From the NCBI GenBank assembly GCA_020027365.1, contig JAHRAJ010000013.1, positions 1-29,031 on the forward strand: DNA of 29,031 nucleotides, in the 5' to 3' direction. Positions within the stretch are counted from its first letter, which is position 1; the number at the start of each line of letters is the position of its first letter. Shown piece by piece: positions 15,723-21,733 of the stretch. The stretch comes from Cenarchaeum sp. Its GTDB lineage: Archaea; Thermoproteota; Nitrososphaeria; Nitrososphaerales; Nitrosopumilaceae. The notes beneath the pieces were generated by a model, which saw nothing but the letters and a program-made list of their open reading frames with translations, did no database searches and was not told where the DNA came from. The position numbers and the translations under genes are program-made.

Positions 15723-16073
15723 ATGTCCGATTTCACCCCTAGCACACCAGTCGCATTGCAGGTGCGAAGAATAATCTTTGATCACTACAACGACGACTCT
15801 GGCGATGCCAAGTTTAACAGCGACGACATATTTGATCTTCTAAAAAAGGGGGGCGACATCGATCCTGCGTGGATTGCAGACGATCTCGAGCCCCACATCA
15901 TCCAGCTGTGCAACACCGGGGCGGCAAGAAACATTGCGCAAAACTTTACCACGATATGGCTAAAGCTGTCCCAGAGGCTGGGGGCCGCTACCAGGTGCGG
16001 CTCGTGCGGAAACGATGCGCACATGTGCCCGTCTGAGGAACAGGCATGTCCCGGGTGCGGCTCTAGCCTGTAG
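15723..16073 (+). CDS. zinc-ribbon protein of unknown function, last gene of the suf operon
   Basis: A 116-residue protein that starts one base after the sufU stop. Residues about 8-85 are helical (VALQVRRIIFDHYND, then FNSDDIFDLLKKGGDI). The C-terminus carries five cysteines, C92, C95, C102, C109 and C112 (CGSCGNDAHMC and ACPGCGSSL), which would suit a zinc ribbon or a small Fe-S site. I do not recognise the family. Its place after sufU suggests an accessory role in cluster assembly, an inference from position alone. Its last 11 bases overlap the end of pgk on the other strand. Confidence 0.8.
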   Translation: MSDFTPSTPVALQVRRIIFDHYNDDSGDAKFNSDDIFDLLKKGGDIDPAWIADDLEPHIIQLCNTGAARNIAQNFTTIWLKLSQRLGAATRCGSCGNDAHMCPSEEQACPGCGSSL

Positions 16074-17277
16074 CGGCCCTGTGCCTTTGGGCGGCCTCCT
16101 CTAGCGCCCTGATCATGGGCAGCTTTTCCCCGGTCAGGTACAACACAAGCGCACCGCCGGCGGTGCTAATGTGGTTTATCCGGTCGGCAAGGCCGTATTT
16201 CTTGAGTGCCGATGTCAGGTGCCCCCCGCTCACAATCGTGGTGGCCATGGAGTTTGCCACGCTCTCCAGCAGCGCCTTTGTTCCAAAACTAAATCTATCC
16301 TTTTCGAAAAACCCCGCCGGACCGCTGATAAACACGGTGCCTGCCCCTGCTATTATCTTGTTATAGTGATCCGCCGTCTTGGGACCCAAGTCGTATATGT
16401 TCTGGCCCGGCGTGATGTCCCTCATGTCCAGATCCACCCTCTCCCCGTCCATGTCGATGGCCGCGTCCACGGGGGTCGAGAATACGTCCGGATACTGGCC
16501 TATCAGGGTGTGCGCCTTGGCCACTACCTCCTCCTCCCTCTTTATTCCCAGCGCCGATCTTATGCGTCCCTGGGCCCTCATGAACACGTTGCCGATCAGA
16601 CCCGTCAGCAGCACGTGGTCTGCGCGCCCGTTCTTGATGAGCATCTCTATGGCCTCTAGCCTGTCTGGAACCTTGGAGCCGCCAAGCACGATCACGTGCG
16701 GGGCCTTGGCCACCGTCATAATCTCGTCTAGGTTGCCCACCTCGCGCTCGACCACCCTGCCGGCACACGCCGGAAGGGCGTGCGTAAACCCGACGATGGA
16801 CGGGTGCGACCTGTGCGCACTGGGAAAAGAGTCCATCACGCACAGGTCAAACAGCCTTGCCATCCGCCTCACCATTATCGTCTTTGCCGCCTCTTGCGGC
16901 GCAAACTCGTAATTCTCCTCGGCGCACAGCCTCAGATTGTCCAGCAAAAGTATGTCGCCGTCCTTCATGCCTGCAATCTCGTCCTGGGCGGCCCTGCCTA
17001 TGACGTCCTCCACATACTTGATCTTCCTGCCCAGCATCTGGCCCATCACCTCTGCATGCCTGTCCATCCCGGTATAGTCCTTGTTTCCGACCCTTCCCTG
17101 GTGGGATGCCACCACAACCTTTGCGCCGTCCAAGTCCTTGATGGTCTGGATTGCCTCTTCAATCCTCTTTGTCCCCAGTATCTCCATCGTGTCTGGATCT
17201 ATGGGGCAGTTCATGTCCACCCTGAGAAACACAGTCTTGCCCTTGATATCAAAGTCGTCTATGGTGAGGACCTTCAC
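16063..17277 (-). CDS. pgk: phosphoglycerate kinase
   Basis: Pgk interconverts 1,3-bisphosphoglycerate and 3-phosphoglycerate with ADP/ATP in central carbon metabolism. The 404-residue sequence shows the substrate-site motifs FLRVDMNCPID and ASHQGRVGNKD, then LLLDNLRLCAEE, DSFPSAHRSHPSIVGF, VLGGSKVPDR and the nucleotide-site SGPAGFFEKD and VSGGHLTSALKK. Several classical residues differ from bacterial Pgk (SHQGR for SHLGR, GPAGFFE for GPMGVFE), as in archaeal forms. Start: GTG 17277, because family proteins begin near KVLTIDDFDIKGKTVFLR and a TATA element sits 27 nt upstream. The 61-residue upstream extension is a run of proline from a GGT/GGC tract and was rejected. Confidence 0.94.
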   Translation of the reverse strand: MKVLTIDDFDIKGKTVFLRVDMNCPIDPDTMEILGTKRIEEAIQTIKDLDGAKVVVASHQGRVGNKDYTGMDRHAEVMGQMLGRKIKYVEDVIGRAAQDEIAGMKDGDILLLDNLRLCAEENYEFAPQEAAKTIMVRRMARLFDLCVMDSFPSAHRSHPSIVGFTHALPACAGRVVEREVGNLDEIMTVAKAPHVIVLGGSKVPDRLEAIEMLIKNGRADHVLLTGLIGNVFMRAQGRIRSALGIKREEEVVAKAHTLIGQYPDVFSTPVDAAIDMDGERVDLDMRDITPGQNIYDLGPKTADHYNKIIAGAGTVFISGPAGFFEKDRFSFGTKALLESVANSMATTIVSGGHLTSALKKYGLADRINHISTAGGALVLYLTGEKLPMIRALEEAAQRHRAATG

Positions 17278-17299
17278 ATGCGTCCTGTCACACCGCCAT

Positions 17300-17308
17300 C
17301 TTAAAACC
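17300..17308 (-). promoter_or_regulatory. TATA box of pgk
   Basis: On the minus strand this reads GGTTTTAAG, centred 27 nt before GTG 17277, so a leaderless message is likely. Confidence 0.6.
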
Positions 17309-17492
17309 TTTGAGCCGCCCGCACCTGCGGCAAGCCCACAAGTGACCGAGCCGTCGTGGTGTGGCGGTGTGTGGATGTGGTGGGATCTGGTCGACCTGCC
17401 GGCAACCGTCTGTGTGGCGGGCAGGCGCGGTGGTGGCGGTGGCGGCGGCGGTGGTGACAAGGGCTAAATTGGAAACGTGCGATTGCACGGCG

Positions 17493-17603
17493 ATGGAAAT
17501 GGACAAGAGGTTTTTGGTCGTGGCGGCCGCCGTCGGGGCAGCCGGCATCGCGATCGGGGGATATGTCATATACGGTCAGATCTCCGCACTGGTTATGCCC
17601 TGA
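17493..17603 (+). CDS. tiny single-span membrane peptide
   Basis: A 36-residue ORF: MEMDKR, then one hydrophobic helix of small residues (FLVVAAAVGAAGIAIGGYVIYG) and a short tail QISALVMP. The positive residues before the helix suggest the N-terminus is inside. An AT element (GGCTAAATT, 17462-17470) is centred 26 nt before ATG 17493, the same spacing as other promoters here. ATG 17499 is an alternative start. No family is recognised; expression is the main doubt. Confidence 0.45.
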   Translation: MEMDKRFLVVAAAVGAAGIAIGGYVIYGQISALVMP

Positions 17604-17912
17604 GTCTGCCTTGGTCCCCAACTCTCTCCCAACCTGCACATCATGCCGCGCACCGCTGTGCGACAGGCCGCCGCCATCACAATGAGAAACACGGGTGATG
17701 CGGGGTGCGGTAACCCCATGCATCCGACTGGCGTGTACTTTCAGTGCCAGACGCATGTCGGCACGGACGCCCGTAATCACACACCGTATTTTCCAGTTGC
17801 CATGATGCGATTGCCGCCTGCCGTCTGGCCGTTGAAAATCAGTCTTGGAGATGACGGACGCGCACACGGTTTTGTCACGACTAAACCCATATACACAGGC
17901 ATATCAAAGGAT
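17604..17912. other. noncoding spacer before the PAP2 gene
   Basis: About 310 bp. Reading frames through it give compositions unlike protein. I see no tRNA fold, long repeat or strong hairpin. The AT-rich piece near 17881-17896 (CTAAACCC, ATATACAC) is the likely promoter of the next gene. Confidence 0.5.
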
Positions 17913-18593
17913 TTGCGAACAGGATTGCAGCAATGGATATTCGACATTCGATCAAGGCCGTTTTTGATGCTGGCACTGGCATCCGTTGTTGTGACGATGC
18001 TGGTATACACCGAGACAACCTCTGGGTTTGACTCTGCCGTATCCGCGTACTTTGAATCTGTTGCAGGCGATCCCGTACTTGACACGATTGTATCGTATGT
18101 TACAGAGACCGGCGATGTATTAAACCTGCTCGTCTTTGCGATAATCATAATCCTGTTGCGCCGGACGCGGCGGATTGGAATCTCCCTGATGATACTGCTG
18201 GTAATCACCACGCTGCTCACAGGCTATGTGAAATGCGGCGTTGACAGGGATCGGCCGGTGGCCGATCATGGCGGTCCGGATTTACCAATCCCGATAAGCC
18301 GTGACACGTTTGCACTCTTTTGTGACGGAAGCTTTACGGCGTCATATCCCTCGGGTCATGCGGCAAGAACGGCTGTGTTTGCGGTGATACTCGGCTATGC
18401 ACTGTCCCAAAGGTTCCCGCGGGGGTGTTACCTGATTCTGTTGTATCCGGCAACGGTCTCGCTGAGCCGGCTGTATCTGCTTGAGCACTATCCGATGGAT
18501 GTGATTGGGGGTGTGGCCATGGGCCTGCTGCTTGCCGGCGTCCTTGCAAAAAGGACAAAATTACATGCGATTTTTGAGCCTTCAAAAGTCTAG
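17913..18593 (+). CDS. PAP2-family membrane phosphatase
   Basis: Membrane acid-phosphatase family; members dephosphorylate lipid phosphates or isoprenyl pyrophosphates. All three PAP2 signature blocks are present: KCGVDRDRP (K-x6-RP), YPSGHAAR (PSGH) and SRLYLLEHYPMD (SR-x5-H-x3-D). Six hydrophobic segments surround them, starting FLMLALASVVVTMLVY. The start is uncertain: TTG 17913 is chosen because it lies about 21-29 nt after AT-rich elements and just before the first helix; TTG 17925 is possible. The longer frame to 17643 does not look coding. Third-position bases are more AT-rich than in the hem and suf genes. It converges with, and overlaps by 12 bp, the unknown gene on the minus strand. 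Confidence 0.85.
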   Translation: MRTGLQQWIFDIRSRPFLMLALASVVVTMLVYTETTSGFDSAVSAYFESVAGDPVLDTIVSYVTETGDVLNLLVFAIIIILLRRTRRIGISLMILLVITTLLTGYVKCGVDRDRPVADHGGPDLPIPISRDTFALFCDGSFTASYPSGHAARTAVFAVILGYALSQRFPRGCYLILLYPATVSLSRLYLLEHYPMDVIGGVAMGLLLAGVLAKRTKLHAIFEPSKV

Positions 18594-18896
18594 GTCGCCG
18601 ACCGCATCTGCATCTACCAAAGCTATGGCATAGTGCTCATCGTCATGGTGGTACGTCCAGTACCTTATGTTTCTGGGCTGGTCTGTTTTGCACAGCCCGA
18701 CGTTTATCGATGTGGTCAGGGCATACCCGATCCTTTTTGCCACCTTGGACTCTTTTGGCATCAATACCTTGAATGCCTCCTGCCTTCCAGCAAACCCCAT
18801 CTCGACAATCTCGTCTGCGGCCTTTAGGGCCTCTGCCTCATCGGTCACCTCGAATGTCTTGCATATCTGCAGCCTAGATGGGTGGAATTCATCCAT
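18582..18896 (-). CDS. small conserved-looking soluble protein of unknown function
   Basis: A 104-residue protein with ordinary soluble composition: MDEFHPSRLQICKTFEV, a helical stretch (EAEALKAADEIVEMGFAGRQEAFKVLMP) and a sheet-like end (RNIRYWTYHHDDEHYAIALVDADAV). No family is recognised. The start ATG 18896 is preferred to ATG 18911 because a TATA element (AAGAAATATT on the minus strand) is centred about 28 nt upstream of 18896 but only 14 nt from 18911. Its 3' end overlaps the PAP2 gene. Confidence 0.7.
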   Translation of the reverse strand: MDEFHPSRLQICKTFEVTDEAEALKAADEIVEMGFAGRQEAFKVLMPKESKVAKRIGYALTTSINVGLCKTDQPRNIRYWTYHHDDEHYAIALVDADAVGDLDF

Positions 18897-18919
18897 GCGT
18901 GCCGTGATCATACATCTCT

Positions 18920-18929
18920 AATATTTCTT
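18920..18929 (-). promoter_or_regulatory. TATA box of the 18582-18896 gene
   Basis: AAGAAATATT on the minus strand, centred 28 nt before ATG 18896. Confidence 0.6.
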
Positions 18930-19355
18930 AAGCAACCGTCGGTTTACACCCGGACAGTCACCTATCGGGAGCCGTTTGCACGTGCGGCGGCAAAATCGGG
19001 CGGGGTGAATCGCCGGCCGGCCGGCCGGCCGGGAGATGTCGGCCTGTTTTCAGGGTATGCAAGACGGCGGACAAGGCCTGCGGGTGCATATGCCAATGGG
19101 AATTCGCCTGTATCTGCATCATCGGGTTTTGCATGCGGGCCCGCCAACCCCTTGTGTCGCCTGCAGACATACTGCGAATCGGCCCTTGACGGCGGTGTCC
19201 GACCTGCGGCTGCCTCCCATCAGATCGCATTAGACCGCCGCCTGCCGGCGGGCGGGCATCGACCCTGCCCGGCGGGATTGATCGGCGTCAAACGATCTCA
19301 AACCTGCCAATTTGTGTTAATTTTCTTAACATACAAGTCAAATCATGGTTATACT
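18930..19355. other. noncoding region with GC palindromes and an AT-rich promoter end
   Basis: About 425 bp with no credible gene. It contains (CCGG)5 at 19013-19032, a GC palindrome near 19238-19255, and from about 19305 a sharp switch to AT-rich sequence. The AT part holds two short dyads, GTTAA-TTTTC-TTAAC (19316-19330) and GGTTA-N11-TAACC (about 19348-19367), which could be operators for the next gene. Confidence 0.5.
19013..19032. repeat. (CCGG)5 perfect tandem palindrome
   Basis: Five uninterrupted CCGG units, the longest simple tandem repeat noticed in the window. It lies in a noncoding stretch. Confidence 0.85.
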
Positions 19356-19358
19356 AAC

Positions 19359-19367
19359 AATTTAACC
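19359..19367 (+). promoter_or_regulatory. TATA-like element of the coiled-coil/basic-tail gene
   Basis: AATTTAACC is centred 28 nt before ATG 19391. It overlaps the right half of the GGTTA-N11-TAACC dyad, so a repressor bound there would block TBP. Confidence 0.5.
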
Positions 19368-19390
19368 GCACCTTGTACCTTATCTAGTCC

Positions 19391-20335
19391 ATGGGGTTGG
19401 CAAAAAAGACTGTGTCTGGATTGCAACAGCAGAGGCAAGAGGCCTCCAAGCTCCGGCGTCTATCGGAAAAACAGCTGGCGACTGCCAAATCCTCACTGCG
19501 GCGATCGAAATCCGGGCTTGCATCGGCCGATCGCAGAATCCGGGCGACCCGGCAGGCTCTATCCGACACGTCATCCTTGCTGGATCGGGCGATCTATCAA
19601 CGCGACAGCATACTAAGGCTGCTCACGGGTGCCGAGCAGCGCCTAGAGGAGGCAAGAGATGCCAAGGATTTGATAGAACAAGATGTGGATTTTGCAGACA
19701 ACTCTGACGAAAAGCAAGCTGCACAAAGGCGGTTACAGGGGGCTTTGGAATTGATATCTGACATAGAATTTGAAATCAAAAACAGGAAAAAGATGATCAA
19801 GAGGCTAGATGGGGAGATTGCCTCTCACAACACATCCAAATCCAAAATGAACCTGGCAATCCGAAAGACCGGCCAGGCAAAGCCGGATCTTAAAAAGATG
19901 CTCCAATCCAGCACAAAAAAGTCTGAATTATTACAAAAAAGGGTGACACGCTCCTTGAAGCGGGAGGAGAGCATCAAAAAGGCGATAAAAACGGTTCAGG
20001 AAAGTCTGGGAGGGGGGCATCGGTCTGACACGAAGCGCAAATCTGGTTCTGCAGGAGGAACGAAAAGAAAAACCGCCGCCAAAAAGCGCCCTGCAGCCAA
20101 GAGGAGTACCGCCGCCAAAAAGCGGGCGGCACCGCGACGCCGGGTGACCGCTTCCAAAAAGCGCCCTGCAGCCAAGAGGCGGGCGGCACCGCGACGCCGG
20201 ACTGCGACAAAAAAGAGAAAAACATCGGGGCGGCGGACTGCAAAGAGAAAAACAACAACCCTGCGCAGCTCCACGATCAAAAGACCTACTGCTGTTTCCA
20301 AGAGGTCACAAACAAAAGGGCGCAGAGTACGCTAG
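19391..20335 (+). CDS. coiled-coil protein with a linker-histone-like basic tail
   Basis: A 314-residue, two-part protein. Residues 1 to about 205 are highly charged and helical with heptad-like character (LSEKQLATAKSSLRRSKSGL, RLEEARDAKDLIEQDVDFAD), suggesting a long coiled coil. Residues 207-314 form a disordered tail in which 45 of 108 residues are Lys or Arg, mixed with Ala, Pro, Thr and Ser. Repeated words include KKRPAAKR (twice), AAPRRR (twice) and TAAKKR. The composition is that of histone H1 tails and bacterial H1-like proteins, so DNA binding or chromosome compaction is likely but inferred. DNA repeats 20079-20104/20154-20179 and 20122-20143/20179-20200 show the tail grew by duplication. 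No signal peptide is seen. A membrane-protein gene follows after 10 nt, probably in the same operon. Confidence 0.8.
   Translation: MGLAKKTVSGLQQQRQEASKLRRLSEKQLATAKSSLRRSKSGLASADRRIRATRQALSDTSSLLDRAIYQRDSILRLLTGAEQRLEEARDAKDLIEQDVDFADNSDEKQAAQRRLQGALELISDIEFEIKNRKKMIKRLDGEIASHNTSKSKMNLAIRKTGQAKPDLKKMLQSSTKKSELLQKRVTRSLKREESIKKAIKTVQESLGGGHRSDTKRKSGSAGGTKRKTAAKKRPAAKRSTAAKKRAAPRRRVTASKKRPAAKRRAAPRRRTATKKRKTSGRRTAKRKTTTLRSSTIKRPTAVSKRSQTKGRRVR
20079..20200 (+). repeat. paired direct repeats inside the basic-tail coding region
   Basis: A 26-bp unit occurs identically at 20079-20104 and 20154-20179 and encodes the AKKRPAAKR repeat. A 22-bp unit recurs at 20122-20143 and 20179-20200 and encodes RAAPRRR. 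Both are exact at DNA level, which points to recent duplication or gene conversion. Confidence 0.85.
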
Positions 20336-20345
20336 CTGTTGATAC

Positions 20346-20954
20346 ATGAACAAACGTGGCTTGATTGTAACGGGAATCGGTGCTGCCTTGATAGTGGCAT
20401 CATTCATGGTTGTCTTTGCACTGTTTTTCAACCTGGATCCTGTCTTTGACGGTGAGATGTTTGCGTCGGATCTGCTTGACGAGATGTTTGACAGTGTGAC
20501 TCACGAGTCTGTGATCTACCCTGGCGGGAGCACGTCTTTTGAATACTCTGGACGGGCTGCCGGTGTGCCGTTGCTGTGGGGTGTGCAGATTGTGGATTTT
20601 GATGACGGTGACTCGATCGTTGTGACAACACGCGGCTCTTCTGGAGGCGATCTTTACGCGGTTCAGACCGCAGATCCTGTAGTCTTTGACATGTTTGTAA
20701 TGGATGACGCCGGATCCTACGTCTTTGAGGTTGAAAACAAAGGCGACCGCCCGATCGGGGTGGTGATGATGTTTGCAGAAGATCCGGATGCCTCTGATCT
20801 GCTGAGCGACTCGGACTCGCCTGTCCTTCACATGCTGCTCCCGCTGGCCGTCTCTGGGCTGGTCCTGATGGCAGGGATTGCCACCCTGATCGCAGGCGCG
20901 GTGCTGGTGATATATGATTGGAAAAAAGAAAAAAGCCGGTCTAGCTATTACTAG
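20346..20954 (+). CDS. two-span membrane protein with a GOLD-like outer domain
   Basis: A 202-residue protein. Residues about 5-28 form a signal-anchor or first helix (GLIVTGIGAALIVASFMVVF). Residues about 30-160 form an acidic beta-rich domain outside the cell. Residues about 162-190 form a second helix, followed by a basic cytoplasmic tail DWKKEKSRSSYY. The end of the outer domain (DDAGSYVFEVENKGDRPIGV) resembles GOLD-type beta-sandwiches, but this is a visual judgement. No enzyme motif is seen. It begins 10 nt after the coiled-coil gene. Its stop shares the palindrome CTAG with the stop of the SSB gene on the other strand. Confidence 0.75.
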   Translation: MNKRGLIVTGIGAALIVASFMVVFALFFNLDPVFDGEMFASDLLDEMFDSVTHESVIYPGGSTSFEYSGRAAGVPLLWGVQIVDFDDGDSIVVTTRGSSGGDLYAVQTADPVVFDMFVMDDAGSYVFEVENKGDRPIGVVMMFAEDPDASDLLSDSDSPVLHMLLPLAVSGLVLMAGIATLIAGAVLVIYDWKKEKSRSSYY

Positions 20955-21244
20955 GAAATCCGTTCTAGCTTGCCGTGCTTTCCTTTACCGACGGAAACTT
21001 CGCCTTTGAAGGAACTGGTGTACCCGTTTGTGATTTTGATCTTATCTCCATCATTTACAGCTTGAATATCTTCTGCCCACAACGTGAGTTTGATTTCTCC
21101 AGCTTGGTCCACAAGGTACGCGTCGCAAACGTCAATGGTTCCGCCCGATTTCATGCTTACGGTTCTGGACTCACCCTTGCGTTCCACGGTACCTTCTATG
21201 TCTATTCCGTTTCGCAAGTTCTTTGCTTCTTCTGTTGTGACCAT
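20951..21244 (-). CDS. ssb: single-stranded DNA-binding protein, Sulfolobus-type OB fold
   Basis: A 97-residue OB-fold protein. Key stretches are NGIDIEGTVERKGESRTV, GTIDVCDAYLVDQAGEIKLTLWAEDI and GDKIKITNGYTSSFKGEVSVGKGKHGKL, which match the order and spacing of crenarchaeal SSB (ETGRVKLTLW, KIENAWTTAFKG). It would coat single-stranded DNA or RNA during replication and repair. There is no acidic C-terminal tail. The start ATG 21244 is preferred to ATG 21268 because the TATA element ends directly beside 21268. It is transcribed toward the membrane-protein gene, and the two stop codons overlap. Confidence 0.82.
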   Translation of the reverse strand: MVTTEEAKNLRNGIDIEGTVERKGESRTVSMKSGGTIDVCDAYLVDQAGEIKLTLWAEDIQAVNDGDKIKITNGYTSSFKGEVSVGKGKHGKLERIS

Positions 21245-21268
21245 GTTAGGACAGCGAATTCTAGTCAT

Positions 21269-21277
21269 TATAAAGTT
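21269..21277 (-). promoter_or_regulatory. TATA box of ssb
   Basis: AACTTTATA on the minus strand, centred 29 nt before ATG 21244, preceded by an A-rich tract. Confidence 0.6.
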
Positions 21278-21343
21278 TTTTCTTGCCGGTTTTGCCGGGT
21301 TTTATCCGTAATTCACAAATACGGGCGGCCACAAACGGCGTTT

Positions 21344-21440
21344 GCAGGGGTATCGAAGCCCGGTCAACCGAGAGGGACTCAAGATCCTTTAGGAAATCCC
21401 TTCTCTTAGGAGTTCGTGGGTTCGAATCCCACCTCCTGCA
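21344..21440 (+). tRNA. tRNA-Leu (anticodon CAA) with a 12-nt intron
   Basis: The acceptor stem is GCAGGGG (21344-21350) with CTCCTGC (21433-21439), discriminator A 21440. The D-arm has TCG/CGA pairing and a GGTCAA loop. The anticodon stem AGGGA (21373-21377) pairs perfectly with TCCCT (21397-21401). The T-arm is GTGGG-TTCGAAT-CCCAC (21416-21432). A 14-nt variable arm (TCTCTTAGGAGTTC) and discriminator A identify a leucine tRNA. Nineteen bases lie in the anticodon loop region; a 7-nt loop CTCAAGA with anticodon CAA at 21380-21382 leaves 12 extra bases, 21384-21395, at the canonical 37/38 site. Without the intron, the anticodon stem would need a wobble pair and the variable arm would be implausibly long. 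CCA is not encoded. Confidence 0.9.
21384..21395 (+). other. tRNA-Leu intron (position 37/38)
   Basis: The 12-nt segment ATCCTTTAGGAA between position 37 (G 21383) and 38 (A 21396). It can form a weak TCC/GGA pairing. A full bulge-helix-bulge is not obvious because the intron is so short. Confidence 0.7.
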
Positions 21441-21456
21441 TTTGGCTGATTTGTGC

Positions 21457-21579
21457 CTAGGCTACGATGGCCCTGACCTTGGCTATCGTGTGTTTGGAGA
21501 TTTCACTATGTATTCGTGCATGTGATTCTGCCGTAAACGAGAGATCACACCTGAAACATTTCCAAGTCGTGCCTACCAT
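21457..21579 (-). CDS. 40-residue C2H2 zinc-finger protein
   Basis: A single classical C2H2 finger makes up most of this peptide: MVGTTWKCFRCDLSF, then helix residues TAESHARIHSEISKH. The spacing C-x2-C-x12-H-x5-H and the Phe four residues after the second Cys match the finger consensus. The last residues are basic and hydrophobic (TIAKVRAIVA). The start ATG 21579 lies 27 nt from the centre of a strong TATA element at 21602-21610; the longer frame to 21765 crosses that promoter and was rejected. Likely a DNA-, RNA- or protein-binding regulator; target unknown. Confidence 0.75.
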   Translation of the reverse strand: MVGTTWKCFRCDLSFTAESHARIHSEISKHTIAKVRAIVA

Positions 21580-21601
21580 TCCTAGAATCGGCGATTTTTG
21601 A

Positions 21602-21610
21602 ATATAAATA
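21602..21610 (-). promoter_or_regulatory. TATA box of the C2H2 zinc-finger gene
   Basis: TATTTATAT on the minus strand, within a longer AT tract, centred 27 nt before ATG 21579. Confidence 0.7.
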
Positions 21611-21733
21611 TATTGGATGATTGATCTATTTTTTGAAATCAATGGTTGTGGTTCGGACAAAGGCCCATATTTTTTGATGATTACGGTATGTTTTATGGAA
21701 ATTTTTGGACTCATCCGATAATTGTTAAGTGGG

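Noticed and set aside
17278..17460. 61-residue N-terminal extension of Pgk
   Set aside because: It begins with a proline run from a GGT/GGC tract, has no family counterpart and crosses the TATA box 27 nt before GTG 17277.
18882..19616. 244-residue plus-strand frame through the noncoding region into the coiled-coil gene
   Set aside because: Composition is unlike protein, it crosses (CCGG)5 and the promoter, and it overlaps a gene with clear character in another frame.
20079..20200. Direct repeats as a possible CRISPR array
   Set aside because: Only two copies each of two different units, in frame inside a coding region that encodes a repetitive tail.
21344..21440. tRNA-Leu without an intron, pairing AGGGA with TCCTT
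   Set aside because: That needs a G-T pair in the anticodon stem and leaves a variable arm of about 26 nt; the 12-nt intron model pairs perfectly and gives normal lengths.
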